Shown one piece after another: positions 11,761 through 22,976 of a stretch of DNA of 64,000 nt. Made by a program: the position numbers and the translations under genes. Each line of letters opens with the position of its first letter. Position 1 is the stretch's first letter. Under the pieces are notes generated by a model. The model was not told the DNA's origin, ran no database searches, and saw nothing but the letters and a program-made list of their open reading frames with translations. This stretch comes from Okapia johnstoni (Eukaryota; Chordata; Mammalia; Artiodactyla; Giraffidae): assembly GCA_024291935.2 (NCBI GenBank), contig CM044311.1, positions 22,033,001 to 22,097,000 of the forward strand, in the 5' to 3' direction.

Positions 11761-13300
11761 CTTATTGGATCGTTTTACTTACATCTTTCTCTTTTCCTTT
11801 CTTCCTTTTTTAAAGTTGTTTGTATTTTTATTTTTAATGAAAATCAGAAAAATAATCTCAGTAAGTTTTCTAAATTCAGACGACCCAAAAGGGCAATGCC
11901 TGACCAAAGTGGTAAGATAAAATACATGACTATTAAGAATTCTGCGAAGTAAAACAGTAATGTCCAAAGTGAACATGAAAGCATAAATCTCATGGTACAG
12001 AAACATTGAAAGGGCTGTGGAATTCTCTTTCAAACAGAGAAAAATATCCAAATCTACTATAATACTAGATGTTAAAGAGGGAATTCATACATTTGACCTC
12101 TATGTTTCACTCCTTTAGCACAAATAGTGAAACAATATGTGGAGATGTCTTATATAATAATAAAGCACATTCAATTCACAGCAGAGATTTACAGCATGCA
12201 TATATATATTTTAATACATGGTATCTAACATTGACTTTCGCATTTTCTGAGGCCTTCACTTTAATCTACCTTATGTTGATTTCAACTAGGAAATCAGTTA
12301 ATGCTGAAGATTTTGCCTTGCATAACTATTAGTAAGTCTTCTCCCCAAACTGAATCTTTAATTTATTAATCTACCTGGATTAGAGGACAGAGAATGAATT
12401 GCCTTTCCTTTGTAACAATTCTAGAGAGAAGCAATAACACTAAGTTAAAACAGATAAAATACTCTCTAGCACCTTTTCCAACTTTCCAGATCCTTCCAGT
12501 CTACCAGGAATCATTGTCAGAAACTGTTATGTAAGCAATTAGATAAGGAATTATCAGAACACATATTTTAGAACTGTTCAAATTTACTGATTTATTTGCT
12601 ATAATATTTTACTAAAATGTGAACATTAAAAAATAGAAACATACAAAAATACATTTATAATAACCTATGTGATATAAGATCAAATGTTAACTGAACTCTT
12701 TTAAAAACAACTGAGAAAAAAACCTATTTTACAATTTCACAATGGTATTTTTTCCCTTCCATTTTTTGTCATTATTGTCTTTTGGGATCCTTTCAATAGA
12801 ATATAGGTTTGTTTAAACTATTCAGTATAACTTGATATAATATTCATCGGAACAGACTTTATTTTTAAATTGTTTTCTATTAATATTATAAAAGTTTGTA
12901 CCTAGAATAGACCCACGAGAAGTTCTTGTCCAAATTTCTTATTGTACAGATAATAAAATAAAGGAATTGAAAGATGAAAAAAATGTTCCCTTCTCTCTTT
13001 CTCTAAGAATACTAGAAGTTGTCATTAGTATGCAGCTCATTGTTCTTTCTAACATGTCATCCTACATTGGAGGTACCACACTGTGAATTCAGGAAAACTA
13101 TCACTGAATTATTGCTTACTCTCAGGAATTTTCATTTATGGTTCCTTATAATTTTTCTCTGATACTTACAGTCAAGCCAAAACATAAAAACATACACTAA
13201 CATTTCCAAGGTTATAATCACTATGTTGATTAAGAATGATGATAATTGCAGTTCTTATTTAGCAGTTAATTTATGCCACAATGTAACAGACTTGAAAAAT
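11761..13300. other. unique AT-rich sequence
   Basis: No gene recognised. The frames at 11779-12051 (minus) and 12069-12332 (plus) are short, have no domain signature and are flanked by no clear splice or promoter signals. Confidence 0.45.
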
Positions 13301-13327
13301 CTCACACACACACACACACACACACAC
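13301..13327. repeat. (CA)n microsatellite
   Basis: About 13 uninterrupted CA units, long enough to be length-polymorphic. Confidence 0.97.
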
Positions 13328-13879
13328 TGGAAGTCTACATCATAAAACCATTAAATAAATTATAAACATTTATTAGAAAAAGTAAAGTGTCAGGAGAGTA
13401 CTAGGAGGAAGGAAATATCTTCACAGGGAACTCATAGCCTCAAAGACACCAATGAGAAAATATCTAGGCAATCATTAGTTCTTAAAATAGTTTTTTTAGT
13501 ATTAATTTATTTTTTTGTTGTTATTTGGAGAAAAATAGAAATGTAAATAAAAGAGATTCTTAACTTCAAGAACCTATTAGCTTCAAAAATGCATGCAAAC
13601 AAAATAGCTATTTCATTTAAATAAATTCTTATAAATCATGTATATAGTAAAAGTTGAATCCTGGTGAACTTTGTATTCAACAATAACAACAAAAGCAACA
13701 CATGATAAAAATCTAGTCCAGAATGAGATGTTTTATCACTTGGAAAACCTAGAAAATGAAGCTTAAGGTGAAGTTTAAATGGTAATAATTATTTTCTGAG
13801 CTGCAATCTCATGGCACACCCTTTTAAAATCCAAGTTTTGACTGAAACAATAAAACGAGAAAGACTAGAGAGCTCTCAA
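13328..13879. other. unique AT-rich sequence
   Basis: Nothing recognised. Confidence 0.5.
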
Positions 13880-14577
13880 AGATAGCTTAAAACTAAACAT
13901 TCAAAAAACTAAGATCATACCATCCAGTCCTATCACTTCATTGCAAATAGATAGAAAAAAATTGGAAACAGTGACGGACTTTATTTTCTTGGGCTCAAAA
14001 ATCACCGGAGATGGTGATTGTAACCACGAAATTAAAAGACATTTGCTCCTTGGAAGAAAACTATGACAAACCTAGACAAAATATTAAAAAGTAAAGACAT
14101 TACTTTGCTGACAAAAGTCTGTCTAGTCAAAGCTGTGGTTTTTTCAGTAGTCAATATGGATGTGAAAGTTGAACCATAAAGAAAGCTGAGCACTGAAGAA
14201 TTGATGTTTTTGAACTGTGATGTTGGAGAAGACTCTTGAGAGTCCCTTGGATAGCAAGGAGATTAAACCAGTCATTCCTAAAGGAAATCAACCCTGAATA
14301 TTCATTGGAAGGACTGATGCTGAAGCTCCAATACTTTGGCCACCTGATGCAAAGAGCTGACTCATTGGAAAGCACCCTGATGCTGGGGGAGGGGGGGGGC
14401 AATGAAGGCAGGAGGAAAAAGGGATGGCAGAGGATAAAATAGTTGGATGGCATCACTGACTCAATTGACATGAGTTTGAGCAAGTTCTGGATGATGGTCA
14501 AAGACAGGGAAGCCTGGTGTGCTGCAGTCCATGGGATCACAAAGAGTTAGACATAACTGAGCGACTTAACAACAACT
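13880..14577 (+). mobile_element. BovB LINE, older 3' fragment
   Basis: Starts at the RT thumb-side region ('aaaactaagatcatacc') and runs through the C-terminal region to a tail ending in AAC repeats ('gcgacttaacaacaac') rather than CTGAA. It has many substitutions and a G-run at 14382-14399 not seen in other copies. The AAC-type tail and high divergence suggest an older subfamily. No long reading frame survives on the sense strand. Confidence 0.9.
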
Positions 14578-14918
14578 TGACTGACAAATAGATGTCCTCG
14601 TTTCCATTGCAAGCAGGAGAACTGCGTGGATTTCTTCTGAAGACTATAATAAAGACTGTGAGGCTAGAGCATGAGGCAGTGGTGGAGGCAGTTAGAGATC
14701 TACTGAAATAGAAGCCAAAGCCCAGGGGCCAAAGGAGAACAAGACAGTTTGGACCAAGTGAAAAGGAGGTACAGAGGCACAAAAATTGTATCTAACATAA
14801 AGTTCTTAGTTTGATGCTTGTTTTGTTTTATTTTTGCATTCACCCCAATAGTATCTATGTATTTCTCCAATTTATTGTATGGTTTCTAACCAAAGGTTTA
14901 ACATTACTTCTCATTTAT
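14578..14918. other. short unique interval
   Basis: No repeat recognised. The minus-strand frame 14537-14782 shows no domain. Confidence 0.45.
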
Positions 14919-15114
14919 TTGTTGTTGTGTCTGACTCTCTTGCAACCCCGTGAACAGTAAAGCCCACCAGAGTCCTCTGTCCATGAGATTTCTCAGGCAA
15001 GAATAATGGAATGGGTTGACATTTCTTTCTCTAGAGGCTCTTCCCAACTCAATGATTGAACTCATGTCTCCTGAATTGGCAGGTGGGTTATCACTGAACC
15101 ATCAAGGAAGTCCT
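14919..15114 (-). mobile_element. Bov-tA SINE
   Basis: Complement of a complete-looking SINE: GTT-rich tail complement at the left, 'gaatgggttgacatttcttt' body, and complement of the tRNA-like head at ~15095-15114. It is moderately diverged. Confidence 0.88.
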
Positions 15115-15460
15115 CTTCTTATGTACGAAGTGAAGTGCACTGAAAGTCACTCAGTCGTGTATGACTCTTTGCAACCCCATGGACTCTACAGTCTATGGAA
15201 TTCTCCAGGCCAGAATACTGGAGTGGGTATCTGTTCCCTTCTCCAGGGAATCTTCCCAACCCAGGGATTGAACCCAGGTCTCTCACATTGAAGGCAGATT
15301 CTTTACCAGCTGAGACACCAGGGAAACCCAAGAATAACAGAGTGGGTAGGCTATTCCTTCTCTAGCAGATCTTCCAGATCCAGCAATCCAACCAGTGTCT
15401 CCTGCATTGCAGGCAGATTCTTTACCAGTGGAGCAACCAGGGGATCCCCTTCTTGAGTAC
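15115..15460 (-). mobile_element. dimeric Bov-tA/Bov-A SINE with target-site duplication
   Basis: Two head-containing units in tandem on the minus strand. The tail begins at 15127 and the heads are near 15310-15330 and 15430-15448. Imperfect 12-base flanks (15115-15126 and 15449-15460, 10 of 12 identical) are the likely target-site duplication. Confidence 0.88.
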
Positions 15461-16591
15461 ACTTGTGACCAATGCAGTTGTCCACAGTAATTTTATGTGT
15501 CCAGATAGTATATATCTACCTCTGTTATCCAAGGAGGATCCATTTCTAGGGTTACCTCTTTTGTACATCAGAATCCAGTATAAACTCTGTATCACTTAGT
15601 ATGGAACAAAGATAAATACCTCATCCTCTCATCAAACATGGAGGGCCATGCTGGTATCTGGGTGATCTGTGGAACAAATAAGCGGCTTTCTTTTTTTTCC
15701 CCAGTAACAGGATTCCTCAAGCCTGTTTCTCTTCAATAAAGTTAAAGCTGATGGTACTTTGCACCGTTTTTTAATGTAATCTAGAGACTAAAAATAAAAA
15801 GCAATTACTTTTGAAATAATTATGTGAAAAGGGCATTTTACATAAAAATTATATTATTCTGTATTATTATAAAAAGATATAAGAAGAAAATGGATTTTCT
15901 TACATAATTCATATTATCTATCAATATTTTGCCACATTTAGGCCATATTAATAAAATAGGAGGAGGAAACTATTTTAAGAGTGAAGTAAATAATGTTATC
16001 CTATGGCTTCAATAATTTGACTAGTATATAAAACCAAAACTTGTGAATTTTAATCTAAATTAATCTATTTAGACTTTATATGTTAAAATAAAATGTTTTT
16101 TGTTTTGACATACATAATATGAATGAGTTAATATTTCCCTCCTATTTGCCAACATAAGCTTGGCATTGATTTGGTTTAGTAAGAGTTCTAACTTTGTTAA
16201 TTAATATTATAATCAAGTGAACAATAGATTTTTTTATGAAGAGGATTTTTATTTACTATAATTGTTTTAGAAGATACATATAGAAACAAGTCTAAAATGT
16301 AGTGAGTATATTGCAAAAATTAATAATGACAAACTCAACATATTTATGTAAAATTATGCAGAGCTCAAAACCTAAATCTTTAAAATAAATGAGTGGCAGA
16401 CAATTCTTCTTACAAGTTAGAAAATACTAAATTTAAATATAAAAATAAGCATAAATGTATATTTACGTACACATATACTCCCTCATTGAGCCTAAATTTT
16501 TTAAAGTAAGAATATTTTAGAATATATTAGTGATTAATATTATGTAGGACATAACGTATCTAAACTTTTTTCTCTTGTAATTACATCTTTT
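15461..16591. other. unique AT-rich sequence
   Basis: About 1.1 kb with no gene or recognised repeat. Confidence 0.5.
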
Positions 16592-16825
16592 ACATTATTC
16601 ATTGGGGCTTCCCTTGTGGCTCATATGGTAAAGGGTCTGCCTGAAATGCGGGCGACCCAGGTTCAATCCGTGGGTGGGGAAGATCCCCTGGAGAAGGAAA
16701 TGGAAAACCACCCCAGTATTCTTGCATGCAGAATTCCATGGACAGGGCATCCTGGTGGACTACAGTCCATGGGATCACAAAGAGTCAGACACAACTGAGT
16801 GACTAACACTTTCACATTATTCATT
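16592..16825 (+). mobile_element. Bov-tA SINE with perfect target-site duplication
   Basis: The SINE body is 16604-16813, from 'ggggcttcccttgtggctca' to a tail 'gactaacactttc'. It is flanked by identical 12-base copies of acattattcatt (16592-16603 and 16814-16825). The perfect flanks suggest a fairly recent, LINE-mediated insertion. Confidence 0.96.
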
Positions 16826-17797
16826 AATCAATAGTTTGCAAAATTAATTATATGTGTACATATGTAACTATGTACCTATGTATATTTCAAATCATACCCA
16901 TTTGAATGTTTTTAGTCTGTCTGATAATAATTAGCTGCAATCTTGAGAAAAATTGTATGACTGAGAAAGATCTTTTTTTTTTTTTTCCCCAGTGAGAAAC
17001 TGAGGGGTCATACATGCAATAGCTAATTTTTGTATCCAACAATTTCAGTAATAATTATTTCATTATTATAAAAAGTTCCAAGTCATAAAAGTCAGAACTG
17101 AAAAAATAAAATCTGATCACTTCTTATTTTTCCCTTCAAAAAGTAAACACACCTCTATCACCTTTGGACCTGACCTTTCTCTATTTTTATTGCAGCCTAC
17201 TTTACAACTTTCAAATAAAATATTGTTAAGTGTGACAGGGTCAATGATGGAGCTTTGAATTCCTCTGACTTTTCTGACTTGTAAGGTATAGTTTTGTTGT
17301 TGTTGTTAAGTGTTAATACCAATAGCAATTCGAAACATATAATTTGGGATGTCTAATAAATTAATCATTCATATTCAATTATAAAAAACCCATGCTATAG
17401 AATAATGGTCTGTACCAGGCATAAAAGTGGAAGGTAATAAGTTGCTTTCAATACCACCCCAATTGATAGGCCAGGAAATCATGACTTCTTTGAAGTGTCC
17501 AAATAACTTGGAACAAAGATAAAAATATTTGAGGAGGCAAGACAATGGGAAATAACAAGCAATTTCTTTCTTCCTGGACTTTTAACTATAGCATGCGGCC
17601 TTGGGGTTTGGCTTTATAAACCAGTAGCAATTGGCAATTTTCACTTTTCTGCTCTTAGACTTCTCATTCGCCATACTCTTCTGAGCTATTACAATATTGC
17701 ACAGACGTTACTGCATTTATCATGATGCATTATAATTCACTTGTTTAACTTGTTCATTTTATCAATTCGATGATAAATTATACAAGGTAAGGGAAAT
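16826..17797. other. unique AT-rich sequence
   Basis: Contains a T-run at 16973-16986 and a short GTT run near 17295-17308. No gene or other recognised repeat. Confidence 0.5.
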
Positions 17798-19553
17798 AAT
17801 CACAGAAAACTAAGTAATCACAGAAAACTAACCAAAATGATCACATGGTTTACAGTCTTGTGTAAGTGAAGGAAGCTTTGAGCCATGATATGCAGGACTG
17901 TCCAAGATGGATGGGTCATGGTGGAAAGTTCTGAGAAAATGTGGTCCACTGGAGAAAGGAATGGCAAATCATTTCAGTATTCTAACCTAGAGAAACCCAT
18001 GAAAAGTATGAAAAGGCAAAAAGATATGACACCAGAAGATGAGCCCCCCAGGTGGGTAGGTGTCCAATAGCTACAACGGAAGACAGAGAAATAGATCCAG
18101 AAAGAATGAAGAGTCTGGGCCAAAGCAGAAACAATGACCACTGTGGATGTGTCGGTTGGTGAAAGTAAAGTCCAATGTTGCAAAGAACAATATTTCATAG
18201 GAAACTGGAATGTTAGGTCCATGAATCAAGGAAAATTGAATGTGGTCAAACAGGAGATGGCAAAAGTGAACATCAACATCTTAGGAATCAATGACCTAAA
18301 ACGGACCGAAATGGGCAAATTTAATTCAGCTGACTATTATATCTACTACTGTGGGCAAGGATCCCTTAGAAGAAATGGAGTAGCCCTCATAGTCAACAAA
18401 AGAGCCTGAAATGCAGTACTTGGGTGCAAACTCAAAAACGACAGAATGATCTCTGTTCGTTTCCAAGGCAAAACATTCAATATCACAGTAATCCAAGTCT
18501 ACACCCCAACCACTAATGCTGATGAAGCTGAAGATGAACTGTTCTACTAAGATTTCCAAGACCTTCTAAAACTAACACCATACCAAAAAAAAATGTCCTT
18601 TTAATAATGGGAGATTGGAATGCAAAAGGAGGACATCAAGAGATAACCTGGAGTAACAGTGAAGTTTATCCTTGGAGTACCAAATGAAACAGGGCAAAGG
18701 CTAACAGAGTTTTGCCAAGAGAGCACACTGGGCATTGTAAATACTCTCTTGCAACAACACAAGAGATGACTTTACACATAGAAATCACCAGATGGTCAAT
18801 AATGAAATCAGACTGATTATATTCTTTGCAACCAAAGATAGAGAAGCTCTATACAGTCAGCAAAAGCAAGCCTGGGAGCTAGAAACTGACTGTGGCTCAG
18901 ATCATGAGCTCCTTATTGTCAAATTCAGACTTAAATTGAAGAAATTAGGGAAAACCACTAGGCCATTCAGGTATAAACTAAATTAAATCACTTACGATTA
19001 TACAGTAGAGGTGGCAAACAGGTTCAAGGAATTCAAGCTGATAGAGTGCCTGAAGAACCATGGATGGAGGTTCATAACATTGTACAGGAGATGGTGACCA
19101 AAGAAAAAGAAATGCAAAAATGCAAAATGGTTGTCTGATGAGGCCTTACAAATAGCTGAGAAAAGAAGAGAAGTGAAAGGCGAAGGAGGAAAGGAAAGAT
19201 ATACCTATCTGAATTCAGAGCTCCAAGGAATAGCAAAGAAAGATAAGAAACCCTTTTTAAGTGAACAATGCAAAGAAATAGAGGAAAACAATAGAATTAG
19301 AAAGACTAGAGATCTCTTCAAGAAAATTGGAACATTTCATGCAAAATGGGCACAATAAAGAAGAGAAATGGCAAGGACCTAACAGAAGCAGTGGAGATTA
19401 AGAAGAGGTGGCAAGAATACACAGAAGAACTATGCCAAAAAAGTCTTCATGACCCAGACAACCATGATTCTGTAGTCATTCACCTAAAGCCAGAAATCCT
19501 GGAGTGTGAAGTCAAGTGGCCCTTAGGAAGCATCACTATGAACAAAGCTTCAG
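17798..19553 (+). mobile_element. BovB LINE, 5' half only (endonuclease), 3' end missing
   Basis: Begins at the typical BovB 5' sequence ('aaccaaaatgatcacatgg' near 17830) and covers the leader, the endonuclease domain and the endonuclease-RT linker. It stops abruptly at ~19553, before the RT, where 'atgaacaaagct' gives way to unrelated sequence. Target-primed LINE insertions normally lose 5' sequence, so a missing 3' end points to a later deletion or rearrangement. A ~12-base gap near 19328 and other indels break the frame. The 5' edge carries a small tandem duplication of 'aatcacagaaaacta'. Confidence 0.93.
18134..18986 (+). pseudogene. BovB APE-type endonuclease remnant
   Basis: The frame 18134-18409 shows the endonuclease start (NWNVRSMNQGKLNVVKQEM) and LRRNGVALIVNK. 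The motif GDWNAK lies near 18612-18630 and the catalytic SDH triplet at 18898-18906 is intact (frame 18792-18986). The catalytic Glu of the ISELKW motif is Asp here (codon at 18293-18295). Stops and frameshifts separate the pieces. The intact family protein nicks DNA for target-primed reverse transcription; this copy is very unlikely to be active. Confidence 0.85.
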
Positions 19554-20210
19554 CCCACAATAATGACCAAATCAGACTCCAGATGTTTTAAACGGTTGAC
19601 AGGTTGCACTAAACATATCCAGAAATTACAGACTTTCTCTTCTCTTAAAACAGAGTCTCAGTTTTACTAGTTGAATGCTGAAGAAAATTATGTGACTCCT
19701 TTCCCCAAAGATCTCACACCTATACAAATAGAGCTTAAAATGCAAATGCAAAGCTACTGTCACCTTATAACATGACATTTTCACTTACCCTTATGGAACA
19801 CCATAGGCAACGTTTTAGATACACATTCACTTTGAGTGATAAAAATACTCAGTATGGGGGCCAGTTCTGTTGCCTATAGGGAAAGTCTACGCAACTCATC
19901 TTCGTTCATCTGGATACTTTATTTTTCACATTAACAGCCAATAATTTGACAAGTACTGACAACGGCTTTTAGAAGAATCATCTCTGCTAGGTAATATAAA
20001 TGCTACTAAAATCTCACATCAACATCTGGTTAGAAGAATGTGACATAAACATCTAGACACATTGTTTAGTGATTGTACTTGAATTTTATGTTTATTTGCT
20101 ACCAGCATTCAGATGAAATGATTATTCATTTATTCTTCCACCTGAATAAAATCTACTAAACGTTCTAGAATATTAGTTATCTATATCTAAACAAATGCAG
20201 TTATTTGACC
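19554..20210. other. unique sequence
   Basis: No gene or recognised repeat. Confidence 0.5.
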
Positions 20211-20450
20211 AATAAAACAAATGGGGCTTCCCTGGTGGTTCAGATGGTAAAGAATCGGCCTGCAATGTGGGAGACCCAGGTTCAATACCTGAGTCAGGAA
20301 GATCCCCTGGAGAAAGGAATGACTACCCATTCTAATATCCTTGCCTGGAGAATTCCATGTACAGAGGGAGCCTGGCAGGCTACAGTCCATGAGTCACAAA
20401 ATGTAGGACACAAGTAAGCGACTAACACTTTCACTTTTAATAAAACAAAT
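20211..20450 (+). mobile_element. Bov-tA SINE with perfect target-site duplication
   Basis: The body is 20223-20438 ('ggggcttccctggtggttca' to 'actaacactttcactttt'). Identical 12-base flanks, aataaaacaaat, lie at 20211-20222 and 20439-20450. Confidence 0.96.
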
Positions 20451-20544
20451 AAACTGCTAAATAAGCCAGGCAATCATTGAAACTATAAACCTGTTTAAAG
20501 CTTTCAACCTTCACCATGAAGAATCTTGGCCTTAGGAAATAACA

Positions 20545-20885
20545 GTGAATGCTGACTATGTGCTTGGCACAGTTTGAAATCCTTGGAATTACCTATCAAC
20601 TTGTGCCACTTTTATAACTGTCTTATCATGGAGGCCCTCTTATTATCTCCACTTTACACATGGGACAACTAAGGTGCATAGGAAATGAGTAATCTGTCCA
20701 ATATTACACTATTGTTGTTGTTGTTGTTCAGTTGCTAAGTTGTGTCTGACTCTTTGCAAACCCATAGACTATAGCACACCAGGCTCCACTGTCCTCCTCT
20801 ATGTGTGTCTTCCTCCACTGGAGTTTGCTCAAATTCATGGTTATAAAATAGTGCAAGCAAAATTCAAACAGGGTGGCGTGACCCT
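20545..20885 (+). mobile_element. MIR SINE, interrupted by BovB
   Basis: 20545-20706 follows the MIR order: 'actatgtgcttggcac', 'cttattatctccactttaca', 'acaactaaggtgcatagg', 'taatctgtccaatattacac'. The expected continuation ('tagtgcaagcaaaattcaaac' resembling the MIR 'tagtaagtggcagag...ttcaaac') resumes at ~20848-20885, after a BovB fragment. MIR is an ancient mammalian SINE, so the BovB piece came later. Confidence 0.75.
20709..20843 (-). mobile_element. BovB LINE, short 3' end fragment nested in MIR
   Basis: A GTT run (20711-20728), then the complement of the last ~115 bases of BovB ('cagttgctaagttgtgtctg', 'ggagtttgctcaaattcat'). It is severely 5'-truncated. Confidence 0.82.
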
Positions 20886-20887
20886 AG

Positions 20888-20915
20888 GATTAATTAATTA
20901 TTAATTAATTAATTG
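20888..20915. repeat. (TTAA)n simple repeat
   Basis: Tandem TTAATTAA units, self-complementary. Confidence 0.9.
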
Positions 20916-21201
20916 TCTATCAGAAACAATGAAAAAAATCTTTATATTTAAGCACATTGAACTTTGATCATGAAACCTGAATTCTCATACTAGCACTATC
21001 ATTCGTTATATGTGCAACATATCTGACACTCAAAATATACTTGCTACACAATCGTAACCACATTCTTCATATCTCTTCAATACAGGATCTCTTCTTTGGT
21101 GTTGCTAATGTATTTAGTGCTCATTCTATATGCACCCCCTTCAAATGCACCCTCTATCATTTATAGCTCCCCATAGATGATAATGTTACTGTAATAACAT
21201 T

Positions 21202-21413
21202 GGGGCTTCCCAGATGGCTCAGTGACAAAGAATCCTCCTGCAGGTGCAGGAGACACAGGAGATGTGTGTTTGATCCCTGAATGAGGAAGATCTGTCGGAG
21301 GAGGAAATGACAGCCCACTCCAGTATTCTTGCCTGGAGAATCCCAGGGACAGAGGAGCCGGGCAGTCTACAGTCCATGGAGTCACAAAGAGTTGTACATG
21401 ACTGAGTGACTGA
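21202..21413 (+). mobile_element. Bov-tA SINE
   Basis: Complete head ('ggggcttcccagatggctca'), 'cccactccagtattcttgcc' body and 'gactgagtgactga' tail. No convincing target-site duplication. Confidence 0.93.
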
Positions 21414-21475
21414 TGGTGCACAAAAAGAATGATAGTAAATTTAAAAACCTTACTGTGGGAACTATTTGAATACTT

Positions 21476-22002
21476 TCAGTCAGTTCAGTTCAGTCGTTCA
21501 GTAGGGTCTGACTCATTGCGACCCCATGAATCCAGCACACCAGGCCTCCCTGTCCATCACCAACTCCCGGAGTTTCCCCAAACTCATGTCCATCGAGTTG
21601 GTGATGCCATCCAGCCATCCCATTCTCTGCCGCCCCCTTCTCCTCCTGCCCCCAATCCTTCCCAGCATCAGGGTCTTTTCCAATGAGTCAACTTCTTGCC
21701 TTGCATACAGATTTCTCAGGAGGCAGGTTAAGGTCGCCTGGTAATGCCATCTCTTGAAGAATTTTCCACAGTTTGTTGTGATCTACACAGTCAAAGGCTT
21801 TGGTTTAATCAATAAAGCAGAAGTAGATGTTTTGCTGGTATTCTCTTGCCTTTTCAATGATCCTACAGGTGTTGTCAATTTGATCTCTGGTTCCTCTGCC
21901 TTTTCTAAATCCAGTTTGAACATCTGGAATTTCACCGTGCACATACTGTTGAAGCCTGGCTTGGAGAATTTTGAGCATTTCTTTGCTAATGTGTGAGATG
22001 AG
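21476..22002 (-). mobile_element. BovB LINE with large internal deletion
   Basis: 21476-21697 is the complement of the BovB 3' end. 21698-22002 is the complement of the upstream RT fingers/palm (21805-22023 frame with ILQARLQQYVHGEIPDVQTG). About 0.9-1 kb that normally lies between them, including the YADD box and most of the C-terminal part, is missing. The 5' side abuts an unrelated-looking repeat in the opposite orientation. Confidence 0.92.
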
Positions 22003-22976
22003 AGGCAGGGGCTCTGGGTACATGAGACCTGGTCACACAGCCTGTGGCATAAGCCCTCTTGGAGGAGGTCGCCATTAACCCCACTATAGAGCCTCTGAGC
22101 AGACGACCCACAAATTGCAAAACAATTATACCAAAGAAATTATTGCACTGTTAAGAACATTCTAGGACCCACAACAGATTTCCCAACCTGGGGATCTGGC
22201 AAAGGGACTGAGAACTCCCAGGGAATTTTGACTTTGGAGGCCAGTAGGATTTGACTGGAGAAGGCAATGGCACCACACTCCAGTACTCTTGCCTGGAAAA
22301 TCGCATGGACGGAGGAGCCTGGTAGGCTGCAGTCCATGGGGTCGCTAAGAGTCGGACACGACTGACTGACTTAACTTTCACTTTTCCCATTCATGCACTG
22401 GAGAAGGAAATGGCAACCCATTCCAGTGTTCTTGCTTGGAGAATCCTAGGGACTTGGGAGCCTGGTGGGTTTCCGTCTATGGGGTCGCACAGAGTCGGAC
22501 ATGACTGAAGCGACTTAGCAGCAGCAGAAGGATTTCATTACATAACTTATACAGGACTGGTGAAACACACTCTTGGAGGGCACAAACAAAACCTTGTGCA
22601 CACCAGAACCCAGGAGAAAGGAGCAGTGACCCCTCAAGAGACTGACCCAGACTTTGCTGTGAGTATCCAGGAGTCTTCAGGGAGGAGTGGGTTATCAGTG
22701 GCCTGCTGCAGGATCAGGGACACTGAGTGCAGCAGTATGTGCATTGGACATTTTGAAAGAGGTAGACATTATCTTCATTACCTCCACCATAGTTTGGTCT
22801 CAGGTCAAACAACAGGGAGGGGACACAGCCCTGCCCATCAACAGAAAATTGGATTAAAGATTTACTGAGCATGTCCCTGCCCATCAGAACAAGATCCAGT
22901 TTCCCCCACAGTCAGTGTCTCCCATCTCCCAACAGGAAGCTTCCATAAGCCCCTTATCCTTATCTGTCAAAGAATG
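22003..22976 (+). mobile_element. ruminant interspersed repeat resembling a BovB 5' leader
   Basis: About 700 bases once the nested SINE is removed, more GC-rich than the flanks and with no long reading frame of recognised type. Its end, 'aggaagcttccataagcc' (22934-22951) plus 'cttatcctt', is nearly the same as the start of the full-length BovB at 59388-59417. There, it runs directly into the conserved BovB 5' region. I therefore read it as an extended BovB leader, or as a separate repeat onto which BovB 5' ends are joined. An LTR-type repeat is an alternative that I cannot exclude. Confidence 0.55.
22246..22535 (+). mobile_element. Bov-A2 SINE dimer nested in the leader-like repeat
   Basis: Two Bov-A units without a tRNA head ('ggagaaggcaatggcacc' and 'ctggagaaggaaatggcaac') and an (AGC)n tail at 22517-22527. 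The 7-base duplication aggattt is at 22246-22252 and 22529-22535. After the SINE the host repeat simply resumes. Bov-A2 is among the younger ruminant SINEs, in line with its low divergence here. Confidence 0.93.

Noticed and set aside
11779..12332. Adjacent divergent frames (minus 11779-12051, plus 12069-12332) considered as a divergent gene pair
   Set aside because: Both are short, have no domain and no promoter signature between them, and chance frames of this size are common in this window.
22003..22976. Considered as a retroviral LTR
   Set aside because: No clear TG...CA ends, primer-binding site or internal retroviral coding sequence is visible, and the right end matches the start of a BovB. 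Kept as a leader-like repeat with reduced confidence.
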